Source: Aristolochia californica
Taxonomy: Eukaryota; Streptophyta; Magnoliopsida; Piperales; Aristolochiaceae
Assembly (NCBI GenBank): GCA_029961685.1
Contig: JARWKL010000001.1
Location: forward strand, 56,526,814-56,590,813
Reading direction: 5' to 3'
DNA: 64,000 bases
Every line of letters starts with the position of its first letter. The first letter of the stretch is position 1. Shown piece after piece: positions 25,320 through 38,047 of the stretch. The notes under the pieces were generated by a model. It had not been told where the DNA came from and ran no database searches. It was given only the letters and a program-made list of their open reading frames with translations. Made by a program: the position numbers and the translations under genes.

Positions 25320-25865
25320 TGTATAGGTATTGATTAATCATGCTTTGTAATTTTGACCAGTGCACATTCTAGTTGATCGATCAGTGACAGGTACTAATTG
25401 ATTAATCCAAAGCTATTTTTCAAAATTGACATTCAAAGAATGAAAGAAGTGGTTCCTAATTGATTCTAAAATGTTTTAAAGATGAATATCCATGCATTAA
25501 ACATGTTGAGGATGCAAATGATATAAGGCTCCAAACATTTCAAGTTGTACCTCGATTTTGAAGTCTTGGGGTTGTTTTCTTTACATGTATAGAGTCTTGA
25601 GATTTTTTAAGTAACTTTGACTCTAATCTTTTGTTCTTCATTTCTTTTCTTGTGGGTGTTTCTTCAAGATGACTTGACACATGATTGAAGCTTGTGGTCT
25701 TGATTTGACTATACCGATTCTTTTGCATAGATCTTGGTATTTATTTCTCTTGAAGGATATGCATATGAAATGCTTAATTTTCAATTTGTTACATCAATTA
25801 AGTTTTGTTATCATCAAAGTATGGATAAGAGTCAACAATCGATCAACAAAAACAACTAGAGTCAG
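25320..25865. repeat. TTGATCGATCA-motif repeat, copy 3, with shared 3' module
   Basis: A motif cluster (TTGATTAATCATGC, TTGATCGATCAGTG, TTGATTAATCC) is followed by a module with TTCTTGTGGGTGTTTCTTCAAG and, near the end, TTTTGTTATCATCAAA. The same module with the same order follows copy 5 at 60.9-61.2 kb, so the two are relatives of one dispersed element, most likely part of an LTR retrotransposon. Confidence 0.6.
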
Positions 25866-27177
25866 ATTCGTCCTAGTTATAATCAAATTCTGACTCTTAA
25901 AGATAAGTCCTAGAGTCATTAAACAATTGAATGTGAATAGAAGACTAAATTAACTAGAACACCTTTTAATTGAGACACTTCTATGAGACATCTTGTAGTG
26001 AGCCTTCAATAGAATTGTGGCTCAATGAGACTTCTTTTTGTGAGAGTCACGTAAGACTCTTCTGTACCTACTCTTCAACACGGTGTAACAAGAAAAGGGT
26101 TCATTGAACATGCCTTGAACCTACCATCTTGTGTTTTGGCAATATGAGGTTTTCATTTTTTGTAGTCTAATAAATTTTCGCTAGTATCTAATATTGTGGA
26201 TTTAAACTTTTTGATTGAATGTGACTACTCTTTTGAGAGATTGTGACATATAAGTTAATCTTGTGAAAACTTTGGGATATCCATTCTTAACTAATAAATT
26301 TCACTAGTACTAAATATACTCGTACAACTATTGAATTGTTCTATAGGATAGATTAGGACTCAAAATTTTATTTATTATTGTTAGTATTATAGTTTGAGAC
26401 ATTTGTCGATGCATTCAAATGCAACTCCCCGATTTCCTCTAGTGTTATATTGCATACTTTGTTGACTAGTATGCCTTGTGTTCTTATAATGGAGTGTGGT
26501 GCATGCATGTTAACTAATTATGCTACTATAACATGCAGTCTAGGGAGATGTTATAAATTTTTTTACCAATGTCTTAAATTATAACCATACAATAGTAAAC
26601 AATTGCAAGTCCTGAATGGGCGAGGTGGAGTCACAAACTCAAGTAAACAATCAAGCAAGTTGAAATATGGAAGCCATAGTTTTGGACCTCTTCTATCTAG
26701 AATTAGGGATCTTAGAGTATTCTCTCATAGAGTTGGATGTTGTTGGTGCCTAATTTGTGCATTTATATATTGGTGTTAAGCATAAAATAGACAGGAGTTG
26801 GATGGAGATTGTTAGCCATAGACCCATGAGTGAAGAATAAAAGAAAATGGTTAATATCCTTGATGGTTCTAATTTCATTAATGTTTGCCACTTGTAATGA
26901 CCATTCCTTTGGGAGATTTTTTAAATTTCTCTTTCCCAAAACAAATCATGATAATCTAATGAGTAAGAAGCTTTTTTCCATGAGCTTGTCAAAGGTATAT
27001 CGTTGGCTTCTAATTTCATTTATTTTTGTCACCTTTAGTTGCCATTCATTGAGGAGACTTCTATATATATTACCTACTTTTTGTTTTCCCTAAAATTTTG
27101 TGTATGAAAAGCTAATTTTCTCAAAATTCCAATTGAGTCTCTCACTGAAGTTCACAATGGAATCACTGATCTTCATT
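25866..27177. other. AT-rich spacer
   Basis: No gene recognised. Two diverged copies of a segment of about 140 bp (around 26862-26930 and 27003-27075, sharing TTCTAATTTCATT and CCATTC) suggest an old internal duplication. The open frame across them has no recognisable domain. Confidence 0.4.
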
Positions 27178-27520
27178 CTAAAGTCCTATACTTGGTGAGA
27201 AGGATGTTAATTTTGCTTCATTGACTTGTAAAGTTCCCTCATGGGTAATTTCCACTTTGTCCCATACTTCCTTCAAACTAGATGCACCAATCACTCTTGA
27301 CTGCTCCATAACTTTCAATGAACACAATAGCATGTCTAATGCTTTGTGATAGAGGGGCATTTTATTCTTCACCTCATTGACATACTCCTTTGGACGCTTT
27401 TCGAATTATTTCTTAGCTTCCATTGTCTTGGGGACATATGGACATTGAGTTGTACTCTCTCAAATCTCAAAATCATATCTAACATGGAATGTTTCATCAT
27501 ATATTTCTAATGGGTATAAT
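27178..27520 (-). mobile_element. Copia gag (UBN2-type) fragment
   Basis: The minus-strand frame contains KEVWDKVEITHEGTLQVNEA, which is the conserved core of plant Copia gag proteins (…IWDKLEVTHEGT…VKESK), preceded by PKEYVNEVKNKMPLYHKALD in the same frame with one stop upstream. No adjoining protease or LTR was found; it is an isolated fragment. Confidence 0.75.
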
Positions 27521-28239
27521 TGTTGACATAAAAAAATAGAGGTTTTGTGGCAGACATACTTGCAACAAAGGTAAGGGATGTGCTAGTGTTAAGTTGCGGA
27601 GCCTAATCAACGCTCCACACTGAGTTGGTGTGTGGATCCACTTTCGATGTAAGGTCATCGTGGGGGTTGGAAGGGGGTTGGGAAGTCCCCCTCCCATGGT
27701 TGAGGGGGCGAAGCCCGCCAGGTCCACAATATATTAATTGTTATTTTATTAAGGGTAATTTAGAAATTTTACTCATATATCACGGTTGCCCTTGTTTCAC
27801 TACTCAATGAACTTAAAATTAAGACTCATGGGTTCAACATGCAATTTCTAAGTGTATATAGAAAGAGATTTTAGAATTTAAGACAAATGTATGTAGTTAT
27901 TTTGGATCTGGAACAATTTGAAATTCCACTAGAATCTTGAAGAATGATTTGAAACTGTATGATAGCTTGGAGTTGTAGGGAGTCACTTGTGCATTTGTTT
28001 CTTTATGTTCAAACGACTATACATCGATTATATAGATAAAACTTCTATGTTCTAAACCTAGTTGTTGGCCACGAAAGGGATGTTTTGCCTTCATTGATCA
28101 AATGATGCATAATAAATCATGACTAAATATGTAAAATTCAAGGCTTAAGATCCTTAACACATTGGTATGTCACCTACTAAATTGGATGACCTACAAACTT
28201 TAATTCAAGGCTTGAAAGATTAGTACAACACATTTTAGG
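27521..28239. other. Spacer
   Basis: Nothing recognisable. A short GC-richer patch at 27600-27725 contains no gene that I can support. Confidence 0.4.
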
Positions 28240-28495
28240 TTTGACTTGATTGATAAACTTTCCTACTTTCTGTTGCAGGTATTGGCCAGTCATGGTTATC
28301 TTGATCAATCAACTAGCTTCTAGTAGCTTTCTAATTTTGTATTTTAGTTGATCAATATGACTTCTAAGATATTTTTGAATTAATGATTTTCATCAGTCTT
28401 CAAAATGGAAACCTTGATCAATCAACTTGTCTTGGTTTCAATCACAAGGTTAGTTTCCTTTTTGTTTGTTATCATAAAAACAAAAGCTGGAATAA
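28240..28495. repeat. TTGATCGATCA-motif repeat, copy 4
   Basis: A diverged cluster (TTGATCAATCAACT at two places, TTGATCAATATGAC) followed by TTTGTTTGTTATCATAAAAAC, which resembles the terminal part of copies 3 and 5. Confidence 0.5.
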
Positions 28496-28622
28496 GGATC
28501 CACACCCAATAAGATGATAATGTTGCACACATTTTGGAGTTAAACATACTCAAGTTATTGGTTAAACTACAAGAAGTTTCCCTTTCTTATCTAGGCAATT
28601 TAGTAGATATATATGAAACAAT

Positions 28623-28643
28623 TATATATATATATATATATAT
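28623..28643. repeat. (TA)n microsatellite
   Basis: About ten TA units in AT-rich spacer. Confidence 0.9.
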
Positions 28644-29040
28644 GATTGCATTTATTAGTATTAATTAGAGTAATGGAAAATATCATAATCCTTTGTAGAT
28701 AAAATGTTTGCTTCACACTTCTTATGACCGAACAAGCAAAACAATAGAACTTGCAATCAAGTAAAATGACATCTATTGCCCTTCTTCCACCACACAAATC
28801 TAAGAAGTGAGTGATAATCATAGTTCATTACAACTCATCATTGTTGAATTGGACTATCTATATTGAAAGTTTACTTGCTATTTCACTACATATCAACATT
28901 ATTCATTAAATTTAAACTTATGACTATCTATAATTATCTGTTAGTGATCAACACTCACTAGTGAGCTATACTCATCTTAGGTAGTATAAGGATGAGTTTG
29001 GTTAAATATCTCAATTATACTCTTATCTAGTTTTTACTTA

Positions 29041-29411
29041 GGGTGTGTTTGTGCCAATAAGTAGGAAAAAATTTCTCATTGACCAAAATTTTCTAACATT
29101 TGTGCCATTTTTGGGGATGAAAATTTTTTCCACTCGATTCTTTTTGATTCCTCTTACCTGTAAGAAATGTTAAACTTCCTATTGCTCCAATAAGAAACTA
29201 TAGGAAAAATAAATCAAGAAGCACTAAAGTGTTTCTTGATCACTTACCTCTTACTTTTAACCTTATTTTTATTATTTATATAAAAAATATAATTTACTTT
29301 TAGTGTAAATACAAATACCATAACTAATTTTCCAATTATTCCTATCACAACACACAAAGGGCAAATAATTTTTTCATCGTTTTATTTTCCTGTGGCGGCA
29401 CAAATAGACCC
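29041..29411. mobile_element. Tourist-like (PIF/Harbinger) MITE, 371 bp
   Basis: The ends are inverted repeats: GGGTGTGTTTGTGCC at 29041-29055 and GGCACAAATAGACCC at 29397-29411, matching at 13 of 15 positions. They are flanked by TTA on both sides (29038-29040 and 29412-29414), the target-site duplication of PIF/Harbinger elements. The interior is AT-rich and non-coding. All three hallmarks agree. Confidence 0.88.
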
Positions 29412-30144
29412 TTATACCAACTATTGATATCATTTATTTTTCAAAATATAGATTTTGCTTCGTAACAATTTTTCTCAATATAGTTGAACTCTAAAGTTCC
29501 CCATCGAACTAGGCCTACTATTTATCTTAGTTGTTTGACTTTGTAACTTTATGATTAACATTTTTTAGATCACTTACTCTTAATAGTTCAAACTTAGTTT
29601 ACACCATCCAATACCACAAAAAGATGATACATTCCTAGACTCAAAACTACACACTAGACCTGGTTTTTAAAGAGCAAAGTGTTGATGTTTTAAACTATAT
29701 TTGTAACAAATACTTCCATAAAAATTCACTCCTGGACTTGTATTAAACTCTTGTATGTTAACCTTATTAACGTATGAGATTACAATAACGAAACGAAAGG
29801 GTAGTTATGAAAATACATCTTTTCAATTATTAGATGCTCAATGCGAATGTATTGGTTTCATATATACTTAGCTCTGGTATTTTTATACACAACTACGAGA
29901 AATCATACGGAGCATAATTTCCGCATGTGGCGTGACTTTTTGTTTGTATAATAACCTTGCTACAAAAGAAAATTTCAAAAATTGTCCTTAACACGCCTAA
30001 GATTTCCTTTCCATTTGTGAGAATTTCGTATCTTTATGATTTTCTCGGATACTTCACGCCTCTTTAGATTTTGTCGTGCGCCACATTTCATGCGGTCATT
30101 ACGAGCATGCTTTGCCAGTTGTGCTAGGAAATCACCAGAGTGCC

Positions 30145-30152
30145 TATATAAG
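30145..30152 (+). promoter_or_regulatory. TATA box of the response-regulator gene
   Basis: TATATAAG sits about 30 bases before a CA-rich, leader-like sequence (CAAGCATCACCAACAAC). The leader runs to a strong splice donor (GTAAGTG at 30209), consistent with a 5'UTR intron from 30209 to the acceptor ending at 31203. Confidence 0.6.
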
Positions 30153-30547
30153 CACATAAGCGGAGAACCTCAAGCATCACCAACAACATTGAGGAGGGCT
30201 CTCCAGTAGTAAGTGAAAGGCGAGACGTTTGACTCCTATGGAGTGGAAATTTTTTTCCTCTCTTATTTGTTTTTTTACTTATCTAATCTACTTCGTAGTA
30301 TTTACTGTTGGTTATTGTTTTTATTCAGTACCTCATTGTTGTAATGTAGGCCAAAATTGCAAAACTTTTGTTGTGCATCATCTATCTGATGTTATTTTTT
30401 GTGAAATTTTCTATACTAGGTTCTACTATTCTTTCATTTGGGAAGTGATGACATACAATAACTTGCTATAATATGTTGTTTTTACAACAGAGTTTAGCAT
30501 TTTACATTGAAATTCTACAAGATTTCCATCTGCATCTGATTTTTACT

Positions 30548-30687
30548 GTGGGGGGTAGTTAGAGCTTTCTTTGTTATCTACTTTATGCTTCAAGCGCTTG
30601 CTCGATGTATTTGTTTTGTGGGGAGTAGTTAGAGCTTTCTTTGTTATTTACTTTATACATCAAGCGCTTGCTCGATGTATTTGTTTT
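30548..30687. repeat. 70 bp tandem duplication in the 5'UTR intron
   Basis: Two copies (30548-30617 and 30618-30687) share TAGTTAGAGCTTTCTTTG and CAAGCGCTTGCTCGATG with only a few differences. They sit in the inferred 5'UTR intron of the response-regulator gene. Confidence 0.85.
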
Positions 30688-31217
30688 TTGAGTTTGATTT
30701 GCTGCATCCCAGAAAAGCAATAAACTATGCTCCCATTGATCACGATGAAAACCTGAATGGGTCTCATTCACGTGGAATCATGGGTCTGTTGATGCTCTTC
30801 TTGCGTTTGGCGGATGCTTTGCTTTGTTGCTCCATGGAATATCTAACATCTTTGTTTTCAATGGAAACATGGTGAACATTCTTGAGTTTTTGTTTCAAGT
30901 AATGTCACCAGATTCAAGACGCCTTTTCAATCTTGCCTTTTTTAGACTTTTTTATCATAAAAATATTATCCTTATTAATTATCAATAGAATTTCTATATA
31001 TTTTTATTGACAAAGGATTAAAAAAAACATGTGTTTCTCATGTACATCTCATACCTTCTAAATGTAGTTCAGACAAGGTTCCCTGGATCTCCTCATTTAT
31101 TGCTTGCCTTCCTACTGCTTTTGATAACAAATCTCACCATTGATGTATGCATGCAGTAAGCTATAGTTCATCTCTAAAATCCTTGGCTTTTTGGCTCTTG
31201 CAGTCACAACAGAGACA

Positions 31218-31750
31218 ATGATGAACTCAACTGGAAATAGTACTCGTGCTGGTTCTGAAGGCCCCGTGAAACTGAAAAATGACTTACGCGCCCTAGTTGT
31301 GGACGATAACAGGGTGAATCGTAAGCTTCTCATGACGATGCTAAGCTGGGCCAAGGTCAACGCACATGAAGTGGAGAATGGTAAAGAAGCAGTTGAACTC
31401 CACCTCTCCGGCAAAAATTTTCACGTCATCTTCATCGACATGGAGATGCCCATCATGGATGGACCTCAGGTGATCTCTCATCAAATTCCATTTCACGGTT
31501 TATTAAGCATCTTGAAATGCTTCACTTCGTCACTTTTGTTTGTTTCTTGGCGTTGTTTGTACAGGCTACAAAAATTCTGAGGTCAATGGGCGTTCGTACA
31601 TGGATTGTGGGGGTCAGCGGAAATTGCAGGGACAGTGACAGAAGGGACTTCTTGGCTGCAGGCATCGACGATTTCCATGTCAAGCCACTATCTCGCCAGA
31701 AGTTCGTCGAAATCCTTCACAAAGTTGATGACGAGATTAGCAACAACTGA
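31218..31750 (+). CDS. Type-C response regulator (ARR22/ARR24-like)
   Basis: Two coding exons (31218-31469 and 31565-31750) joined at a GT-AG intron encode 145 residues, nearly all a single receiver domain. Key residues are present: the acidic pair D29-D30 in VVDDN, the phospho-accepting D74 in IFIDMEMP, S102 in GVSGN and K124 in VKPLS. There is no DNA-binding output domain, which separates it from type-B regulators; the short N-terminus and divergent sequence fit the type-C group, whose members accept phosphate from histidine phosphotransfer proteins in cytokinin-type signalling. The start is placed at the first of two adjacent ATG codons; the upstream in-frame sequence lacks ATG and contains a likely 5'UTR acceptor (…TTGCAG at 31203). 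The gene stands alone between repeat-rich blocks. Confidence 0.92.
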
Positions 31751-33682
31751 AGCTCAACCAGCAAAGGAATTACTACCATTTTCGTGAATCCATAGGGACT
31801 TTTATTATGTTATTGTATGGAAATTTAGCATTTGCAGTTTGAATATCCTGTCTTTTTTTTCATTAGGAAAATCGTACTTGTGTCTGGAGATTATCAAATA
31901 ATACTTAGTTTCCTTTATTATCCCCACCATGGTATGCCCATTGGATGTTCCCAAATTATGCTCATACGTATTTCATCCAATTAACTCTTTAACATTAGTG
32001 TCAAGAAGGCATACAAAAATAATAACAACTAATGTAAAAACCACTTAAAAATCTTACAGCTACATTGTGTTGCTCTCCAATCTGATAAATGGGCATGCAA
32101 CAACTATATATGACTAAGATTTTTCGATGGATTGCAAATAAGCGAGATAATCGAGTAGAACTAAATCCTTACATGGGTAATTTGTTTATATATTTTTGTT
32201 TTCTTATGACTTGATATGTTAAATGGTTGTTTCGTAGCATTCAAGAAAAAAATCGTCAATCCTTGGTGTTCTTAATAACTTTCTCTAGATATTAATACTC
32301 ATTTCTTGGTGATTCTTTGCTGGAAAAATCTAGTTGAGAGGACTTTCCCAAAATAGGGATCTATCGTATTTTTTTTATTTACTCGTATTTATAGCAAGAA
32401 TCTGTATTCTCTAGAGTTACTAAGTTTTAATTTGAAATCTAGGCACATCTTTAGTAGGTTTAGTTGTTGCATTACTAAGGGCTCATGTTATGACTACATT
32501 ACTCATTATAATTAAATTGTTAGTCCACTTTGAAATGAGCTTGTTGTTAACTATATTGCTTGTTCCATCCTCATTAGGTTGATGCATTGTTTTTTTTCAA
32601 AATTCTAAAGAAATTTTTTCATGAAAAAGGTATCTACATCATTAGTTTTTGAGTGATCATAGTGATAATTAACGAGCAAAATCTTTTTGGAATTACTTAT
32701 TATGTCTTCTCACAAACTCATTTTTGATAATTTCTTTTTTTGGATTCTTTGTCTTGTACTTATCGATTAAAATACAGATTGTGCTGTTTCTCTCTTGCAT
32801 ATTATGTTGATGTTTGCGGCTTAAATTTTTGTATGAATCAAGGTACACTATATCTATTATTGGCATCCAAGTTTATTATGAGTTAAGCTTGTTGTTCTAC
32901 CATTTTTTTGAGTTACTATATCGGTTAAGTTGCTGCTCCTTTTGATTCTTCCCAAAGAGCTTGGACAAAGATTGTTTGAGAGGGTACCGAGAAGGATTTT
33001 TTTTTATAAGGTTGCTGGTCTTTGCAACTATTTTTTGGTATTTCATTGGTTATATTATCCTCTCTGGCATCTTACCTAAAATATTTGAGGGGGAAAAAAG
33101 AAAAAAAGGTCAAAGAAGGTGTGATTCTAGCATCCAAAGTTGGCACATAATTAGAGAAGGGAAACTTCCTTCTTAAAGCCATAAAAAAATTGGTTGTTTT
33201 TAAGAAAAGAAAGTGTCATTGTGTGGTTGAAAGTGTCATTGGATCTTTCCTTTATTAAAAGATGAAGTGGTATTTGTTTCCTAATCAATTTAAGGAAAGA
33301 AGGGGAGATTGTGCTATTTTTTGCTTGCTAGGTGTCACCTTTGATAAAGAAGGTAAATTTCCTCTTTGAAAGATTTCGTTTAATTTAAGATCTTGATTCT
33401 GATTTGATTCAACTTTAATTCTAGATTTGATTTGAAATAATCTCCTAATTGAGGAAGATTGTAATACTCTCTAATTGGCATGAACATCACGTGATCAATC
33501 TCCCATTCCTGTTTTAGTGCTTGTTTAAAAACATGATAGTAACTTACCTATGCTCTCAGTTGAAGACCCTTCTCAAATCCGATTTTGTGTTTATGTGTGA
33601 TAAAAGTATGAGATCTATCTTCTATGATACAACACTTGGAATTCTTTTGGATAGAAGATTTATGGTGCATACTATTTAAGTT
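31751..33682. other. 3' flank and AT-rich spacer
   Basis: The first 100-150 bases should be the 3'UTR of the response regulator. Beyond that the sequence is AT-rich with no recognisable gene; GGGGAGATTGTG near 33302 recalls retrotransposon polypurine tracts but no LTR could be matched. Confidence 0.4.
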
Positions 33683-34052
33683 TGTTGATTTCTGGAGAAA
33701 ACACATAAACACAACAGATCTCAAAGGAAGGAGAGGAGCTCTAGCTCTTGGGAAAGAGGAGAGAAGAAACCAAGGGAGAGAAGGAAGAGGAAAAGAGAGA
33801 GAAGTGTATGGACGAATTTGAGCCAAGAGGAACAGGCTTGAATGCTCTACCGCATGCCTTGAAGTTATATTTACAATTGTTTGAAGGTGTTTACAATTAC
33901 TACAATGCCTTTAGGGCTACATGTTTCAAAAGAAAAAAGACATAAGAGGACATACACCAACTTGCATAATTATAATTCTATGTCATCTCTAAAAAAATTT
34001 ACCTTATTTACTAACCATGCCACCTTGACACACGTGGGTGTCTCTTAAAAAA
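33683..34052 (-). mobile_element. Copia-type LTR, minus orientation
   Basis: Read on the minus strand this block starts near TTAAGAGACACCCACGTG and ends AGAAATCAACA at 33683. It aligns along its whole length with the plus-oriented LTR at 53414-53785, including TTATGCAAGTTGGTGT, CATGTAGCCCT, GCATTCAAGCC and the pyrimidine-rich second half. It lies just upstream of, and opposite to, the Copia remnant at 34.3 kb, so it belongs to a different insertion. Confidence 0.8.
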
Positions 34053-34259
34053 TTTCAAATTGCTCCACTCTTCTCAACTTGATTTATATATTTGCATCAA
34101 TTTGCTTTCAAGTTGTGTACTTGTTGATTATAATGGTTGAAGACTATATGGGAAGCAAGAGTGATCTCCTTAAAATTACCACCATACCTTGAGACGGTTA
34201 CCTAATTATATGAGTTAGTCTCAATCAATTAAGAGGTTTCTCATTACTCGAGACCTCTT

Positions 34260-37200
34260 AGGTCACTTAACCAAATCAGCTCCACCCATTGATGAAAAAG
34301 ATATATTTATGTAAATTGGCTCAAGAATGACACTTTAGTCATTAGTTGGCTTATTAATAGCATGGAGGAGCATGTGGCCAACAATGTTGTTCACCTTGAA
34401 ACTACAAAACAAATTTGGGATACTTGTGTTAAGTTGTACTCTAGTAAGGAAAACTTTTAGAAGTTGTATGATGTGTTCCTAACCATGTTCAATACAAAAC
34501 AAGGGGACAATCTACATGAATACTTGGTTCGGTTTAGAGGAATGATTGAAGAGTGGAAGATTGGTTAGTCCTAATCTACTAACATCTTTGTTCCAGAAAA
34601 GTAGCGGGAAGGCTTATCAACTGCTATTTATTTGTCAAACATCAAGCCATATCTTGAAGTGGCTAAGACTCAACTTCTTTGCTCCTCCACACTTCCATCA
34701 ATTGATGAAATCTGTGCAATATTACTTTGTATACCATATCCTTCATCCACTTATCATAGTGAAATATCATCAGCTATGTACTTAGGAAATATGGCCACAT
34801 CTTCTACCACTCAGGGGGCGGTAGAAATTATATAGGAGGTCGAACAACAGGTAGTAGAACTAGCTCTAGTTTTTCACAGTCAGAAAATTGGTCTACGTTC
34901 ACTATGGTGGATTGAACCATCTGGTAGATACATGTTGGAAGCTTCATGGCAAACCAGATTGGGTCACTGCCAATCAAACCTCAATTCAAAATGAGAAAAA
35001 TGCAGAATGATCAGAGTCACCAAAGAGGCAAGAAGATTATCATTGATGAGTATGAGCCCTTGCAGATGATGAAAACTCTGAAGATATCACCTCCATCTTC
35101 AATTACTACTGTTGCCACCACTGTCTTAGATATGATTTCTCCCACTTCCTCCTCTTCATCCTGGATCATCGACTCAAAGGCTTCCGAGCATCTTACATGT
35201 AATAAGAGTATTATATTCAATATCTCCATGTTTCTCTTAAATTTGTTATTTGTTAGCCAATTAACAATATGATTTAATTGCTCCATCACCTTCTCACCTT
35301 CTTCTTGTGTTTTTCGGGATCTAACAACGAAATAGGTAATTGGTGGAGGTTGTGAATAAGGGGGCCTTTATTACTTAAATTTTCCTCTAGTCACTACGGT
35401 TTCCGCTTATCAGCCAAAGGCAAGATTATGGCACAACCAATTTGGCCATCCACTTGCAGCATCGCTTCAATACTTATTTCCATCCTTGAAAACTCTATCA
35501 ATTTTAAATTGTGAAGCCTATCAATTGAGCAAACACCAGAGGACAACATATTCTACTCGAATTGAACTCAAAGGTATTGCTCCCTTTTCATTAATTTATT
35601 CATATGTATGGAGACCCTTAATTGTCTCAAACATATCTCAAGTTAAGTACTGGGATGACTTCACTCAAGTCACATGGGTAATCTTGTTCAAAGAACAGTC
35701 TGAAATTTTGTCCATATTAAGTCTTTTCATGCCATGGTGTCTACTCAGTTTGGAAAACAAATACAAGTGTTTCGGTTTGATAATGCCCAAGAGTACCTAT
35801 CTCGTGAGTTTTAATCCTTTTACCAGGATAATGGCATAGCCCGAGGCCTACTTTACTCTATGAAGGTTTCATAGTTTTACTGGCCTCATGTCATTCTTAT
35901 AACATATTTGTTTATTAATAGGATATCGTCTTCAATACTTAGCCATAAATCCCCACATTCACTGTTATTTCCAGCTGAAGACCCCTTCTCCCTTCCTTTG
36001 AAGGTCTTTGCCAGCATATGCTTTGTTCATGTCACATCCCCTCTAAAAAGAGTAAGCTTTAACTTAAGTCTCTTAAGTGTATTTTTTTGGGTTACTCTTG
36101 TACCCAAAAAGATTATATTTATTATAATCCTTCTTTTCGGAAGTTAATTGTTTCTATTTATGTCACCTTTTTTTGAGGACACAACTTTTTATTTTTCAAA
36201 AGATGTTCCCTTGGGTCTTTTATCAATTCAAACTGCTTTGAAACACATTGTGCCACTTGATGTTGATCTACTATGGCCCCCTAAAACCTCTGTCAACACC
36301 ACGCCTATGAAGTTTATGGATCCCTCTGAGGTAACCTCGTCTTCTCCTGTTGTATTTGGCCCACAATTTGATACTCGACCCATAACTCTACGGAAGGAGA
36401 CTCAAACTTGCACTAGGCCCTCCACTTTTCATCCTATATCTAATTTCGTTTCTTACCATCGATTATGTTCTTCATGCTGTCAGTTTCTTGTATCTATTTC
36501 TTCCATCTCTGTTAAACACTCATATCATGAGGCTCTGCGATATCCAGAATGGAAGGCAGCCATGGAAGAAGAAATGCATGCCTTATATGAGAATCAAACT
36601 TGGGCCCTAGTTCCTCTTCTTCATGGCAAGAAACCCATGGGTTGTAAATGAGTTTTCACCACCAAGTACAATCCAGATGGTTCCATTGCTTGCCTCAAAG
36701 CCTAACTTATTGCCAAGGGGTACACTCAGTGTTATGGAGCAGATTACGAGGAAATGTTTTCCCTAGAGGCAAAATTAAACTTTGTATGCATCTTATTATC
36801 TCTAGCCGCTAATTCCACTTGGCCGGTATATCAATTGGATGTAAAAAATGGATTCTTGAATGGGGACATTAAATATGAGATATATATGCATCAACCACTT
36901 GGTTTTTTGGTTGAGGGGGAGTCAGTATGCAAATTAAAGAAGTTTTTATATGGGCTTAAACAGTCTCCCATGCTTGGTTTAACAAATTTAGCCAAGAAAT
37001 ATTATGTTTTGGTTTAAGCAAGTGTTCAGTAGATGATTTTGTCTTTGTCACGAATAATGTAAAGGGAAAAGTATTACTAGCAATTTATGTAAATGATATC
37101 ATCTTAATTGGCAGTGATGCAGACGACATAAAAGAAGTCAAAGAGAAGATATGCAAAGAATTTAACACGAAGGATCTTCGACTTTTAAAATATTTTATGG

Positions 37201-38047
37201 GTATTGAGATGTTTCAGTTGAAACATGGAATTGTACTATCTCAAAGAAATTATGTTTTAGATCTACTAGAGGACACACAGATGATAGGATGTCGACCAGT
37301 CGACACCCCAATGGATTCAACACAAAGCTATGTGCAAGCTCTAGAGAAGATGTTGATATAGGTAAATATCAGAGGTCTGTGCGAAAACTCATTTACCTCA
37401 CAAGGACTAAACCGGATATATCATATGCAGTAAGTATGGTGAATCAATATATGCACAAACCACAACTTACCTATTGGCAAACCTCAGAGAGAATACTGAG
37501 ATATTTAAAAAAAACACGGAAAGGGATTTTCAATAAGAATCATGACCACTTCAACTTAGAAAGTTTTTCAGATGCAGATTGGGTGGATCACTTGATGATA
37601 GGAAGTCCACTTTAGGGTATTTTACCTTAGTTGGAGGTAACTTGGTTACATGGAGAAGCAAAAAGTTGATTGTTGTTGTGAGGTCTATTGAAGAAGTAGA
37701 GTACAAAGTTATGACCCACATAGTCAGTGAACTTCTATGGATCATATCCCTTCTTACTGAATTGGGATTCTATAAAGAAGATTCTATGAAATTATATTGT
37801 GACAACCAGGTGGCTATTCATATCACCTCAAATCTTATCTTCCACAAGAGAACAAAACACAATGAGATAGACTGCCACTTTATATGGGAGAGATTTTAGG
37901 TTGGTATCTTATCTCTCAAACATGTTTCATCACAAGGACAGGTGACAGACATTCTTACGAAACCAATCACATTTAAGATTGTATCCATTATATGTGGCAA
38001 GCTGGGTATCTACAATGTTTTCTGTCTCTCATCTCGAGGGGGAGTAT
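34260..38047 (+). pseudogene. Decayed Copia retrotransposon coding region
   Basis: Fragments appear in Copia order: gag (about 34280-34560; KQIWDTCVKLYSSKENF), a protease active-site region near 35160 in which the usual D-S-G triad reads D-S-K, the pre-integrase HxH segment (LWHNQFGHP, about 35430), integrase core pieces (35500-36100), reverse transcriptase (about 36540-37330) and RNase H (about 37560-38000; LYCDNQVAIH). The reverse-transcriptase YVDD box reads YVND, a loss of a catalytic aspartate. Numerous stops and frameshifts break the frame. A polypurine tract (CGAGGGGGAG, 38035-38044) precedes the 3' LTR. No 5' LTR or primer-binding site is found, so the 5' end is missing. Confidence 0.9.

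Noticed and set aside
25991..26000. TCTTGTAGTG as the right end of the CACTA-like element starting at 22333
   Set aside because: The flanking three bases do not match those at 22330-22332 and the sequence in between belongs to other repeats.
31112..31414. 100-codon minus-strand frame
   Set aside because: Antisense shadow of the receiver-domain exon.
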